A stretch of 35,179 nt of DNA, taken from an uncultured Caulobacterales bacterium. Its GTDB lineage: Bacteria > Pseudomonadota > Alphaproteobacteria > Caulobacterales > Caulobacteraceae. Shown here piece by piece: positions 9,152 through 17,876 of this stretch (position 1 is its first letter; each line of letters starts with the position of its first letter). The notes beneath the pieces were generated by a model. The model worked only from the letters and a program-made list of their open reading frames with translations, made no database searches and had not been told where the DNA came from. The stretch is taken from the NCBI GenBank assembly GCA_903903715.1, contig CAIUZX010000078.1, forward strand, positions 1-35,179. Reading direction: 5' to 3'. The position numbers were made by a program, and so were the translations under genes.

Positions 9152-9727
9152 ATGCCGTTTGTTCACATGATCCGCCATGGCAAGCCGGCCAGCACGTGGG
9201 GCGATTCCGTCGCGGACCCCGATCCGGGCCTGGACGCGGAGGGGAGGGCGCAAGCCGAGGCGGCCGCGGCGGCGTTGCTGGCGCTTTCCCCCTCTGAGCG
9301 TCCGGTCCGCGTGCTGAGTTCGCCGCTTCGCCGATGCCGCGAGACCGCCCAGCCTCTGGCGGACGCTCTGGGCGTGCCGGTCGAGATTGAGCCTGCCGTC
9401 GCTGAAATCCCCACGCCTTCGGTGCTGGCGAACGCAGAGCGCGGCGACTGGCTGCGTCGGTCCTTCCAGGGGCGGTGGGATGAGATCGTGGGGGATCTTG
9501 ACTATGCGGAGTGGGCGAGGGGCGTCGCCCGCGCCGTTGTCGCAAAGCCAGGCGCCGCGGTGTTCAGCCACTTCGTGGCGATCAACGCCGCCGTATCGGT
9601 CGCCAAGGGCGATCCCCGCGTTCGCCAGTTCGAACCGGCGCACACAGCGATCTCGAAATTTGAAATTGACGGGGAGCGGCTCTCTCTGGTCGAGGCGGGA
9701 CGCTCCAGCGAAACACAGGTCCTGTAG
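9152..9727 (+). CDS. Histidine phosphatase superfamily (phosphoglycerate mutase-like) protein
   Basis: About 191 residues. The catalytic RHG motif is near the N-terminus (MIRHGKP), followed by SPLRRCRETAQPLADAL with the second phosphate-binding Arg, and FSHFVAINAAV with the second catalytic His. This places it in branch 1 of the superfamily (SixA/CobC/PGM-like). The substrate cannot be named. Two starts are possible: ATG 9140, which directly abuts the purine run AGAGGG, and ATG 9152, 12 bases from it. I prefer 9152 because the protein then begins MPFVHMIRHG, as usual in the family. It ends 13 bp before nnr and is probably co-transcribed with it. Confidence 0.88.
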   Translation: MPFVHMIRHGKPASTWGDSVADPDPGLDAEGRAQAEAAAAALLALSPSERPVRVLSSPLRRCRETAQPLADALGVPVEIEPAVAEIPTPSVLANAERGDWLRRSFQGRWDEIVGDLDYAEWARGVARAVVAKPGAAVFSHFVAINAAVSVAKGDPRVRQFEPAHTAISKFEIDGERLSLVEAGRSSETQVL

Positions 9728-9740
9728 GAAGGCCGAAGGC

Positions 9741-11207
9741 ATGACCGATTACCCGCCCGATTCCGCCATCTGGTCGATCAAGGCGCTGGCCGCCGCGGAC
9801 GCCGAGGTGATCGCCTCGGGGGTGTCAGGCCTTGAGTTGATGCGCCGCGCGGGCGGGGCTGTTGCCGACGTCATCCGGGCGCGCTGGACGGCGCGGCCAA
9901 TCGTCGTTCTGTGCGGTCCCGGAAACAACGGCGGAGACGGATTTGTCGTCGCCGCGGCGCTGGCGAAGGCGGGCTGGCCCGTCACAACCGTCGAGCTGGT
10001 TCCTCGCGACGCGCTCAAAGGGGATGCCGCGGCGGCGGCTGCGGAGTGGGCCGGGCCCGTCGCGCCTTGGTCCGCTGAGTCTCTGGCCGGCGCGGAGCTT
10101 GTGGTGGATGCCGTGTTCGGGGCGGGACTCACGCGGCCGCTGGAGGGTCGCGTGCGGGATGTCCTGATGAGCGTTAGGGCTCCTCTGATCGCGGTGGATC
10201 TTCCATCTGGACTGAACGGCGACACGGGACAGCCCCTGGGCGCGACGCCGCGCGCCGCTGTCACTGTCGCCTTTCATCGCAAGAAGCTCGCGCATGTCCT
10301 TGAACCCGGGAAGGGATTCTGCGGTGAGGTCATTGTTGAAGACATTGGTCTGCCGGCCAGATCGTCCCTCGCGGGGGACTGGGTGGAAAACCGAACGCAG
10401 GACTGGCTCAAACGTTTTCCCTGGCCTGACGTTGCTGCGCACAAGGGCGAGCGCGGGCGGCTGGTGGTCGTATCGGGTCCGGCGCATTCAACGGGCGCCG
10501 CGCGATTGTCCGCCATGGCGGGACTTCGGATCGGCGCAGGGCTCGTCACCGTCGCGTCTCCGACCGATGCGATGAGGGTCAACGCCAGCCATCTCACCGC
10601 CATCCTGCTTCAGTCCTTCGAAAATGAGGAGGAACTGCTGCCCGTGGTGGAGCGCGTGGACGCCGTCGTGATCGGTCCTGCTGCCGGGGTGACCGAGGAG
10701 ACGCGGCTGAACGTGCTCGCCTGCGGACAGACGGGCGCTGCCATGGTGGTCGACGCCGACGCCTTGACCATCTTCCGGGACGATCCAGGCGAACTGTTTT
10801 CCGCCCTGGACCGCGACGATGTCCTGACCCCGCATCCGGGTGAGTTCGAACGCCTGTTTCCTGGCCTGCTGAAGGGCAAGCCCACGCGTCTGGACGCAGC
10901 ACTGGAGGCTGCGGTCGCAGCGGGCTGTGTGGTCGTGCTGAAGGGCGCGGATACGGTTATCGCCAGCCCAGACGGGCGCGCTTCGATCAATACCAACGGT
11001 GCGCCCTGGCTCGCGACAGCCGGGTCCGGAGATGTGCTGGCGGGCTTCATCGGCGGCCTGATCGCCCAGGGCATGGACAGCTTTGACGCCGCCTGCGCCG
11101 GTGTCTGGATCCACGCCGAAGCCGGGCGCGCCTTTGGCCCCGGCCTGATCGCGGAGGACCTGCCGGGGCTGGCGCCGACGGTGTTAAGCCGGCTCTGGCG
11201 AGGCTAG
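9741..11207 (+). CDS. nnr: Bifunctional NAD(P)HX epimerase / ADP-dependent NAD(P)HX dehydratase
   Basis: 488 residues from ATG 9741, preceded by AGGAAGGCCGAAGG. The track start at 9387 runs through the upstream gene in another frame. The N-terminal YjeF_N epimerase domain (about 1-205) has GPGNNGGDGFVVAAALAKAGW and VVDAVFGAGLTRPL. The C-terminal ribokinase-like dehydratase domain (about 220-485) has TPHPGEFERLFPG, VVLKGADTVIA and GSGDVLAGFIGGLIAQG. The enzyme repairs hydrated, inactive NADH and NADPH: the first domain epimerises the R and S hydrates and the second dehydrates the S form using ADP. Its stop TAG is immediately followed by the reverse stop of the convergent monooxygenase gene (CTAGCTAG), with no space between the genes. 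Confidence 0.95.
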   Translation: MTDYPPDSAIWSIKALAAADAEVIASGVSGLELMRRAGGAVADVIRARWTARPIVVLCGPGNNGGDGFVVAAALAKAGWPVTTVELVPRDALKGDAAAAAAEWAGPVAPWSAESLAGAELVVDAVFGAGLTRPLEGRVRDVLMSVRAPLIAVDLPSGLNGDTGQPLGATPRAAVTVAFHRKKLAHVLEPGKGFCGEVIVEDIGLPARSSLAGDWVENRTQDWLKRFPWPDVAAHKGERGRLVVVSGPAHSTGAARLSAMAGLRIGAGLVTVASPTDAMRVNASHLTAILLQSFENEEELLPVVERVDAVVIGPAAGVTEETRLNVLACGQTGAAMVVDADALTIFRDDPGELFSALDRDDVLTPHPGEFERLFPGLLKGKPTRLDAALEAAVAAGCVVVLKGADTVIASPDGRASINTNGAPWLATAGSGDVLAGFIGGLIAQGMDSFDAACAGVWIHAEAGRAFGPGLIAEDLPGLAPTVLSRLWRG

Positions 11208-12758
11208 CTAGGCGGGGACGACTGGCTTGGCTGTCGCGGCCGCTGCCTTTGTCTCTCCGCCATAGACGAAGGCTGCGTCGTCGAGATCAATCTGTGGCAA
11301 CTCGTCCTTTTCACGCCAGTAGTCCTGGCTGTGCTGCCATTCGGGTTTGTCGCCACGCCTGGGCAGAAGGTGCATGCCCCGCATCAGATAGCCGGGATTG
11401 AAGTTCTCCGGATCGATCCAGCTCAGGAGCGGCATGTCGGCGTCTTCGTCTCGCAGCCGTGCTTCAACCCGTCTCACGCCCTTGCTCTTCATGTGATTGA
11501 GCAGGCGGCAGACAAAGTCGGCCACCAGATCAGAACGCAGGGTCCAGCTGGCCCGGAAGTAGCCGAAAACCCACACCATGTTGGGAATGCCGGTGAACAT
11601 CATGCCCCGGTAGGTGACCGTGTCGCCGAAGTTCAAGGGTTTGCCGTCGATCAGGAAGGCGATGTCGCCGAGAACATTGAGGTCAAAGCCCGTCGCGGTA
11701 ATGATGATGTCAGCGTCGATCGCCTTGCCCGATTTCAGGACAAGGCCGGTCTCGGTGAAGCGCTCGATCTCGTCGGTCTCGACCGTCACCTTGCCGGAGG
11801 CGATGCCCTGGAACAGGTCGCCATCCGGAACGAAGGCGATGCGCTGCCGCCAGGGCCGGTACTTCGGCGTGAAGTGCGGCGCGATGTCGTGGTCGGGGCC
11901 AAGGCAGGCCTTCACCCCCTCGAGCAACTCCTGACGCACCGCCTCCGGCTCCTCGAATGAGCGGCGGGTGAAAGCATCCTGATCAAACAGGATCTTGCGG
12001 CGAACAATTTCGTGGATCCAGGTCTCGTCGACCTTGAGCTCACGCAGGGTGTCCGCAAGCTCATTCTGGTTGCGGCCCGGAATGAAGTAGGTGGGCGAGC
12101 GCTGGACCACCGTCAGGTGCGCGCAGTCACCCGCGATGGCGGGAGCGACCGTCGCCGCTGTGGCGCCGGACCCGATCATGATGACCCGCTTGTTCTTGTA
12201 GTTGAGGTCTTCGGGCCAGGTCTGCGGATGGACGATGCGTCCCTTATAGGCCGACATGTTCGGCCATTCGGGGGTGTAGCCCTTCTCGTGACGATAATAA
12301 CCCTGGCACATCCACAGGAAGTTCGCCTTGAACAGGCGTCGCTCACCCGTGTCGGTGCGCTGGGCCTCGATGGTCCAGACGTTGTCCGTGCTGGACCAGG
12401 CGGCGTTCAAGATCTTGTGGCGGTAGCGGATGTGAGGGCGTAGTCCGTTATCCTCGATCACCTCCCCCATGTAGGTGAGGATCTCCTCGGCGGTGGCGAT
12501 GGGCGGTCCCACCCAGGGTTTGAAGCGGTAGCCGAAAGTATAAAGATCGCTGTCCGACCGCACCCCTGGATATTTGTGGGTGAGCCAAGTGCCGCCAAAG
12601 CTTTCCAGCGTTTCGAGCACCACAAAGCTTGTCCCGGGACACTGCTGCTGAAGGTGGTAGGCGCCCCCGATTCCGGAAATACCGGCGCCGACGATCAGCA
12701 CATCGAACGTTTCGGCCGCCGTCGAAGCCGACGAATGAAGTTCGCTTGCGTCGTCCAT
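11208..12758 (-). CDS. Flavin-binding monooxygenase, Baeyer-Villiger type
   Basis: 516 residues. An FAD-binding Rossmann motif (VLIVGAGISGIGGAYHL) sits near the N-terminus, followed by FGGTWLTHKYPGVRSDSDLYTFGYRF, a family landmark. The signature YKGRIVHPQTWPED matches FxGxxxHxxxW(P/D) of Baeyer-Villiger monooxygenases with Tyr for the first Phe, and VIMIGSGATAATVAPAI is the NADPH-binding motif. Such enzymes insert oxygen next to ketones or oxidise N/S atoms; the substrate is unknown. GGAGGA lies 7 bases before the ATG, a strong ribosome site. It has no partner genes on its strand, so it is probably transcribed alone. Confidence 0.92.
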   Translation of the reverse strand: MDDASELHSSASTAAETFDVLIVGAGISGIGGAYHLQQQCPGTSFVVLETLESFGGTWLTHKYPGVRSDSDLYTFGYRFKPWVGPPIATAEEILTYMGEVIEDNGLRPHIRYRHKILNAAWSSTDNVWTIEAQRTDTGERRLFKANFLWMCQGYYRHEKGYTPEWPNMSAYKGRIVHPQTWPEDLNYKNKRVIMIGSGATAATVAPAIAGDCAHLTVVQRSPTYFIPGRNQNELADTLRELKVDETWIHEIVRRKILFDQDAFTRRSFEEPEAVRQELLEGVKACLGPDHDIAPHFTPKYRPWRQRIAFVPDGDLFQGIASGKVTVETDEIERFTETGLVLKSGKAIDADIIITATGFDLNVLGDIAFLIDGKPLNFGDTVTYRGMMFTGIPNMVWVFGYFRASWTLRSDLVADFVCRLLNHMKSKGVRRVEARLRDEDADMPLLSWIDPENFNPGYLMRGMHLLPRRGDKPEWQHSQDYWREKDELPQIDLDDAAFVYGGETKAAAATAKPVVPA

Positions 12759-12907
12759 GGTCTCGTTCCTCCGGCAATTGTTTGTTCTTCAGAGTGTTTC
12801 CGGCATTTTGGGCGCCGTCGTTGCGGAGGATCAAGACGAATCGTCATGTCGGAGCGTCAGGCCTTGCCTTGACGCCGGACCTTGCCCTAAAGCCGTGTTC
12901 CTGGCTG

Positions 12908-12992
12908 GCGGATGTGGCGGAACTGGTAGACGCACTGGATTTAGGTTCCAGCGCCGTGAGGCGTGGAGGTTCGAGCCCTCTCATCCGCACCA
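12908..12992 (+). tRNA. tRNA-Leu (anticodon UAG)
   Basis: An 85-base tRNA with a 7-bp acceptor stem (GCGGATG / CATCCGC), the long variable arm expected of leucine tRNAs, anticodon stem CTGGA / TCCAG with loop TTTAGGT (anticodon TAG), T-arm GGTTCGAGCCC and an encoded CCA end. It stands alone in the 483-bp gap between the monooxygenase and tig genes. The rest of that gap holds only a possible terminator and the tig leader. Confidence 0.97.
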
Positions 12993-13050
12993 GACCGGCC
13001 CTTGTGACAAACACCGGCGATTGTTGTGCAATTCCCGCCGTTTGAAGCTC

Positions 13051-13077
13051 AGCGCGTCGATCAGGCGCGCGCTTTTT
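13051..13077 (+). terminator. Possible terminator after tRNA-Leu
   Basis: AGCGCG pairs with CGCGCT across an 11-base loop, followed at once by five T residues. It lies about 60 bases past the tRNA and before the tig leader. The stem is short, so this is only a moderate call. Confidence 0.45.
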
Positions 13078-13241
13078 GGCTTTCGTCAGACGACGCGTCA
13101 TGACATAAGGGCCGCTTCGCCGCCTCGACCGGGCTTCAACTGGTCTGGCGGCGTCGTTGTTTTCATCGCTTGAACGCGAGGCGTGGACCTAAAGAGCGCG
13201 TGCGCTCTCTTCGCGCCGGCGACCGATTCGGAAAGTATGCC

Positions 13242-14609
13242 ATGTCGATTCAGATCGTTGAGAAGTCGGGCGAGGGCCTGAGCCGCGTGTTCGGAGTGAC
13301 CGTTCCGGCGGCCCTTCTGGCGGAACGGCTTGAGGCGAAGATCGCAGAGATCCAGCCGAAGATGCAGCTCAAGGGCTTTCGTCCGGGCAAGGTGCCGGCG
13401 ACCCATGTGCGCAAGATGTACGGCAAGGGTCTGATGCAGGAAGTGGTCGAGCAGGCCCTGCAGGAAACCCAGCAGAAGGCCATCGACGACGCCAAGATCC
13501 GCCCTGCTGCTTCCCCGGATGTCAACTTCTCGGGCGATCTCGAGCGCGTGCTCGCCGGCGGCGCCGATCTCGCCTTCGATCTTTCGGTTGAGCTGATGCC
13601 GGAATTCGAGCCGGTGGACCCGTCGACCCTGTCGCTCTCTCGCCCGGTCTATGATCCGAGCGACGAAGAGATAGACGGGCAACTGAAGGAAATCGCCGAG
13701 CAGAACCGCACCTTTGAAAAGAAGGGCGGCAAGGCGCCGAAGGCGGCTGACGGAGATCAGCTCGTCATCGACTTCCTGGGTCGCGTCGACGGCGAAGCCT
13801 TCGAAGGCGGTCAGGCGGATGACGTTGAACTGGTGATCGGGTCGGGCCGCTTCATTCCGGGCTTCGAAGAGCAGCTCAAGGGCGTGAAGGTCGGCGCGGA
13901 CGTGGTGGTCAAGGTGACCTTCCCGGCCGACTACGGCGCGGCGCACCTTGCCGGCAAGGACGCCGAGTTCGACGTGAAGGTGAAGGAAATCAAGGCCGGC
14001 AAGGATGCCGAGCTGAATGACGAATTCGCCAAGTCGCTGGGCCTCGAGGACCTCGCGTCCCTCCGTCAGGCCGTTAAGGACCAACTGACCCGTCAGTACG
14101 CCGGGGCGTCGCGTTTCAAGATGAAGCGGGCCTTGCTGGACGCGCTCGACGAGAAGCACAGCTTCGATCTGCCGCCGCGCATGGTGGCCAATGAGTTCCA
14201 GGTCATCTGGAATCAGGTTGAACAGGAGCGGACCGCCGGCCAGCTTTCCGAAGAGGACGCGGCCAAGCCCGAAGCCCAACTCCGTGGCGAATACCTAAAG
14301 ATCGCGGAGCGCCGCGTGCGCCTCGGTCTCGTCCTCGCCGAGATCGGTCGTCGCAACGACGTTGTCGTCACCGACGCCGAAATGAACCAGGCCCTGATCT
14401 CCGAAGCCCGCCGCTATCCGGGGCAGGAGCGCGAGGTCATCGAGTTCTATCGCCAGAACGCGCAGGCGGCCGCCCAACTCCGCGCGCCGGTCTATGAAGA
14501 GAAGGTCGTGGATCTGATCTTTGAGCGGGCCAAGGTCGAAGATCAGGCCGTGACGAAGGACGAGTTGTTCGCCGAAGATGATCTGCCAGCCGGTTACGAC
14601 GCGGCCTGA
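13242..14609 (+). CDS. tig: Trigger factor, ribosome-bound chaperone and prolyl isomerase
   Basis: 455 residues from ATG 13242 ([17 protein letters not shown]); the track start at 13170 adds 24 non-family residues. The ribosome-binding domain has the tail signature [17 protein letters not shown]. The central FKBP-like domain (about 160-245) has [38 protein letters not shown] and [21 protein letters not shown]. The C-terminal helical arm domain follows. It binds nascent chains at the ribosome exit and speeds folding. Upstream, CTTGAA at 13169 followed 13 bases later by CCTAAA resembles a heat-shock (sigma-32) promoter only loosely, and AGAGCGC-GT-GCGCTCT at 13193-13208 could fold in the leader. 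It heads the tig - clpP - clpX - lon block but is separated from clpP by 126 bp. Confidence 0.98.
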   Translation: MSIQIVEKSGEGLSRVFGVTVPAALLAERLEAKIAEIQPKMQLKGFRPGKVPATHVRKMYGKGLMQEVVEQALQETQQKAIDDAKIRPAASPDVNFSGDLERVLAGGADLAFDLSVELMPEFEPVDPSTLSLSRPVYDPSDEEIDGQLKEIAEQNRTFEKKGGKAPKAADGDQLVIDFLGRVDGEAFEGGQADDVELVIGSGRFIPGFEEQLKGVKVGADVVVKVTFPADYGAAHLAGKDAEFDVKVKEIKAGKDAELNDEFAKSLGLEDLASLRQAVKDQLTRQYAGASRFKMKRALLDALDEKHSFDLPPRMVANEFQVIWNQVEQERTAGQLSEEDAAKPEAQLRGEYLKIAERRVRLGLVLAEIGRRNDVVVTDAEMNQALISEARRYPGQEREVIEFYRQNAQAAAQLRAPVYEEKVVDLIFERAKVEDQAVTKDELFAEDDLPAGYDAA

Positions 14610-14643
14610 TCGCGCGGAACTGAGCGACAGAGGCTGCAGACGG

Positions 14644-14672
14644 CTTGCAACTCGCCTCGTGGAAGGCGATAT
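14644..14672 (+). promoter_or_regulatory. Candidate heat-shock (sigma-32) promoter of clpP
   Basis: CTTGCA, a 15-base spacer, then GGCGATAT, close to the sigma-32 pattern CTTGAA-N13-15-CCCCATNT, starting 92 bases before the clpP ATG. In Caulobacter crescentus clpP is known to be monocistronic with a heat-shock-controlled promoter just upstream. The match here is by eye and imperfect. Confidence 0.35.
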
Positions 14673-14735
14673 CCTACGGTACGACGGACCGGGGCTTGGC
14701 CTTGAGTCTGGTAATTTGATCAGAAGAGGCCACGG

Positions 14736-15368
14736 ATGCGCGACCCGACAAGCGTGATGATGAACCTTGTTCCCATGGTGGTCGAGCAGACCAGCCGGGG
14801 AGAACGGGCCTTTGACATCTTCTCCCGCCTCCTGAAGGAGCGGATCATCTTCCTCACCGGACCGTTCGAGGACGGCATGGCGGCGCTCATCACGGCGCAG
14901 CTTCTGTTCCTCGAGAGCGAGAATCCGAAGAAGGAAATCTCGATGTACATCAACTCGCCCGGCGGCGTGGTGACGAGCGGCATGGCGATCTACGACACCA
15001 TGCAGTACATCCGCAGCCCCGTGACCACGCTCTGCGTCGGCATGGCGGCCTCGATGGGGTCGTTCATCCTGGCGGCCGGCGCGAAGGGACAGCGGATTGC
15101 TCTGCCCAACGCGCGGATCATGGTGCACCAGCCCTCCGGCGGCTTCCGCGGTCAGGCCTCGGACATCGAGCGCCACGCCGAAGACATCATCAAGACAAAG
15201 AAGCGGATGAACGAGCTCTACGCCAAGCATACCGGCCAGCCGCTGGAAGTGATTGAGCGCGCCCTCGACCGCGACAACTTCATGACGGCCGAAGAGGCCA
15301 AGGCCTTTGGTCTGGTAGACCACGTGTACGAAAGCCGCGACGGGAACGACCTGTCCGTTGCATCGTAA
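14736..15368 (+). CDS. clpP: ATP-dependent Clp protease proteolytic subunit
   Basis: 210 residues, normal length. The catalytic triad is visible: Ser106 in [11 protein letters not shown], His131 in [12 protein letters not shown] and Asp180 in LDRDNFM. The N-terminus has [25 protein letters not shown], the usual processed region. AGAGG lies 6 bases before the ATG. ClpP forms a double-heptamer chamber that degrades proteins unfolded by ClpX (encoded downstream) or ClpA. In Caulobacter, ClpXP is essential and drives the cell cycle by degrading CtrA; that is family knowledge. It is separated from clpX by the inverted cicA-like gene, as in C. crescentus. Confidence 0.99.
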   Translation: MRDPTSVMMNLVPMVVEQTSRGERAFDIFSRLLKERIIFLTGPFEDGMAALITAQLLFLESENPKKEISMYINSPGGVVTSGMAIYDTMQYIRSPVTTLCVGMAASMGSFILAAGAKGQRIALPNARIMVHQPSGGFRGQASDIERHAEDIIKTKKRMNELYAKHTGQPLEVIERALDRDNFMTAEEAKAFGLVDHVYESRDGNDLSVAS

Positions 15369-15381
15369 TCAAGGTGTCGCT

Positions 15382-15405
15382 CGCCGCCGGTTAACCCCGG
15401 CGGCG
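15382..15405 (+). terminator. Hairpin terminator between clpP and cicA
   Basis: A 9-bp GC-only stem CGCCGCCGG / CCGGCGGCG with loop TTAACC begins 14 bases after the clpP stop. It lacks a T-run on either strand. In C. crescentus a terminator structure directly follows clpP, which agrees with this position. Confidence 0.55.
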
Positions 15406-15421
15406 GCGGCTTCTGCGGTGA

Positions 15422-16099
15422 TTACTTCTGAGGTCTGGCCGGGTCGGCGACAAACAGGCGCATATATTTTTCGTCCGCCAGTTCCATCATGTCCTTGTCG
15501 CCCGGGCTGTCGCCATAGGCGGCCTGAAGCCGGATGCCCTGGCCGAAGACGTCCTTCAGGCGACCGACCTTTTCCGGGCCGATGCAGTTCAGGCCGTCGA
15601 GCCCGCCCTGGATCCGATCATTGTGGTCGAACTTGAGCCGCGTGCCGATCAACACATCTGCGCCGAGGCCTCGGGCGAAAGGCGCGACGATGATCTCGGG
15701 AGAGGCGGTGACAATAGCCATCCGCGCGCCGTGCTGACGATGCCTGCGAAACACCTTCACGGCGTCCGGCCGCAGGAGCAGGGGCGCCGTCAGTTTGGCG
15801 AACTCGACAGCCTCTTCCTCGATCATGGCGCGGGGAACACCCTTGAGGAAGGTGCGCACGGCGGCGGCCTTCAGCTTGCCGGGATCGCGGTCTCTGGCCC
15901 AGCGCAATCCCGCAGGCGCCAGTCGCATCATTCCCACGCTGTAGCCGATCGCGCCTTCACGCCATTGCAAGAAAGCCTTGAAGCTGTCCTTGGTGGTCAA
16001 TGTTCCGTCGAAATCGAATGCAACGATAGGTCCGCCGCGCGTCACATTGGGCGCGGTTCTTTGGCCTTGAGCGTGCAGGTCGTCCAGTGAGGTCTCCAT
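15422..16099 (-). CDS. cicA: CicA-like HAD-superfamily phosphatase
   Basis: 225 residues from ATG 16099. The track uses a GTG at 16108, but GGAG overlaps that GTG and lies 9 bases before the ATG, so the ATG is the better start. HAD motifs are clear: FDFDGTLTT (nucleophile Asp29 and Asp31), VTASPE (motif II), the Lys of EKVGRLKDV (motif III) and YGDSPGDKDMM (motif IV). This is the HAD-IB type. In Caulobacter crescentus the gene between clpP and clpX, in opposite orientation, is cicA, a phosphotransferase-superfamily member whose dosage affects growth and shape. Position, orientation and family agree here. The substrate is not known to me. It is convergent with clpP and divergent from clpX. Confidence 0.85.
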   Translation of the reverse strand: METSLDDLHAQGQRTAPNVTRGGPIVAFDFDGTLTTKDSFKAFLQWREGAIGYSVGMMRLAPAGLRWARDRDPGKLKAAAVRTFLKGVPRAMIEEEAVEFAKLTAPLLLRPDAVKVFRRHRQHGARMAIVTASPEIIVAPFARGLGADVLIGTRLKFDHNDRIQGGLDGLNCIGPEKVGRLKDVFGQGIRLQAAYGDSPGDKDMMELADEKYMRLFVADPARPQK

Positions 16100-16225
16100 C
16101 GGGTTCACTCCAAGCCTATCAGAGCGAGGAAAGCAAGGCGTCTCGCCTATGTATGCGCGGTTGCCCCTTGATCGTGAAGAAGGTCCTGTGCTCGAATGCA
16201 GTCTGGACGATCGTCAGCTTTCTGT

Positions 16226-16260
16226 AAGCCTTCCCGATGTAGTGTGAGTTCGGGAGGCTT
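16226..16260 (+). other. Imperfect inverted repeat in the clpX leader
   Basis: AAGCCTTCCCGA and TCGGGAGGCTT pair over 11 bp with one bulged T and a loop of about 12 bases, 88 bases before the clpX ATG and in the cicA-clpX divergent region. No T-run follows, so it is not an obvious terminator. It could be a leader-RNA structure or an operator. Confidence 0.45.
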
Positions 16261-16348
16261 CAGGCCTGAACGATGATTCCGCCGAAAGGCGGCGCATGTC
16301 GTCCGGTTCCCGCTCGCCGGGGACGGCCGACGAACAGTGAGATGACCT

Positions 16349-17608
16349 ATGACCAAAGCCGCCAGCGGCGACGCTAAATCAACCCTGTACTGCTCTTTCT
16401 GCGGAAAGAGCCAGCATGAGGTGCGCAAGCTGATCGCCGGACCCACCGTGTTCATCTGTGATGAATGCGTTGAGCTTTGCATGGACATCATTCGCGAAGA
16501 GCACAAGATTGCTTTCGTAAAGTCCAAGGACGGGGTTCCGACACCTCGCGAGATCCGGGATGTGCTTGATGATTACGTCATCGGCCAGGATCATGCGAAG
16601 AAAGTGCTGTCGGTGGCGGTGCACAACCACTACAAGCGCCTCAGCCACGCGCAGAAGAACAACGACGTCGAACTGGCCAAGTCGAACATCCTGCTGGTCG
16701 GTCCGACGGGCTCCGGCAAGACGCTGCTCGCCCAGACCCTCGCGCGAATCATCGACGTTCCTTTCACCATGGCGGACGCCACGACCCTGACCGAAGCGGG
16801 TTATGTCGGCGAAGACGTCGAAAATATCATCCTGAAGCTGCTGCAGGCCGCGGACTACAATGTCGAACGCGCCCAGCGCGGCATCGTCTACATCGACGAA
16901 GTCGACAAGATCAGCCGCAAGTCCGACAACCCCTCCATCACCCGCGACGTGTCGGGAGAGGGCGTTCAGCAGGCGCTGCTCAAGATCATGGAAGGCACCG
17001 TGGCGTCCGTGCCGCCCCAGGGCGGCCGCAAGCACCCGCAGCAGGAATTCCTGCAGGTCGACACGACGAACATCCTGTTCATCTGCGGCGGCGCCTTTGC
17101 GGGCCTGGAGAAGATCATCTCGGGACGCGGCAAGGGCTCGTCCATCGGCTTCGGCGCGACGGTGAAGGATCCGGAAGATCGCCGCACGGGCGAAGTGCTC
17201 CGCAATGTGGAGCCGGACGATCTGCTGCGCTTTGGGCTTATCCCCGAGTTCATCGGCCGTCTGCCGGTCATCGCAACCCTCGAGGACCTCGATGAGGTGG
17301 CGCTGGTGAAGATCCTGACGGAGCCCAAGAACGCCCTGGTCAAGCAGTACCAGCGCCTGTTCGAGATGGAATCTGTGGGCCTGACCTTCACCGACGACGC
17401 GCTTCACGCCATCGCCCGCAAGGCGATCCAGCGGAAGACCGGCGCCCGCGGCTTGCGCTCGATCATGGAGGGCATCCTGCTCGACACGATGTTCGAGCTG
17501 CCGACCTATCAGGGTGTTGAAGAGGTCGTGGTCAATGCCGAAGTGGTCGAGGGCCGGGCTCAGCCGTTGATGATCTACGCTGAGAAACGCGGCGGTCAGG
17601 CGTCCTGA
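16349..17608 (+). CDS. clpX: Clp protease ATP-binding unfoldase subunit
   Basis: 419 residues, full length. The N-terminal zinc-binding domain has Cys15, Cys18, Cys37 and Cys40 ([26 protein letters not shown]). The AAA+ module has [16 protein letters not shown] (Walker A), pore loop [18 protein letters not shown] (Walker B), the RKH loop (GGRKHPQQ), GSSIGFGA and EFIGRLP (arginine finger region). ClpX hexamers recognise, unfold and feed substrates to ClpP. The upstream region of about 250 bp is shared with cicA; in C. crescentus several clpX promoters map between clpP and clpX. A hairpin follows the gene. Confidence 0.99.
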   Translation: MTKAASGDAKSTLYCSFCGKSQHEVRKLIAGPTVFICDECVELCMDIIREEHKIAFVKSKDGVPTPREIRDVLDDYVIGQDHAKKVLSVAVHNHYKRLSHAQKNNDVELAKSNILLVGPTGSGKTLLAQTLARIIDVPFTMADATTLTEAGYVGEDVENIILKLLQAADYNVERAQRGIVYIDEVDKISRKSDNPSITRDVSGEGVQQALLKIMEGTVASVPPQGGRKHPQQEFLQVDTTNILFICGGAFAGLEKIISGRGKGSSIGFGATVKDPEDRRTGEVLRNVEPDDLLRFGLIPEFIGRLPVIATLEDLDEVALVKILTEPKNALVKQYQRLFEMESVGLTFTDDALHAIARKAIQRKTGARGLRSIMEGILLDTMFELPTYQGVEEVVVNAEVVEGRAQPLMIYAEKRGGQAS

Positions 17609-17659
17609 CGCCGACCTTTTCCGTCGCGCCTGATTTCATTCACAGATTCGCATGCGCAG

Positions 17660-17685
17660 GGCGGGTTGGATATCTCCAATCCGCC
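17660..17685 (+). terminator. Probable clpX terminator
   Basis: An 11-bp stem GGCGGGTTGGA / TCCAATCCGCC, one G-T wobble, loop TATC, 52 bases past the clpX stop. A T-rich but not continuous tail follows (TGTCGCTTACCTT). Confidence 0.6.
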
Positions 17686-17876
17686 TGTCGCTTACCTTGT
17701 GCGCCTTGATTAGCCCGCACGACGGTCCACATTAGACCTCTGGTCGCTGAGTCCGTCGCCGCGATTTGGGGCGGACAAGGCTTTCAACGATCCTCGCCAC
17801 CGGGCGTTCCGCAGGCAGGCAGGGTCCGATCGGGTCAGATGCGTGAGCCAGCACGCGTCCGGCCATGGAGTGACGA

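Noticed and set aside
13098-14279. 393-codon minus-strand ORF opposite tig
   Set aside because: Shadow frame of trigger factor with no domain features.
17705-17735. Heat-shock promoter for lon (CTTGAT with TCCACATT)
   Set aside because: The -10 part matches poorly. Regulation by heat shock is plausible for lon, but the sequence does not establish it.
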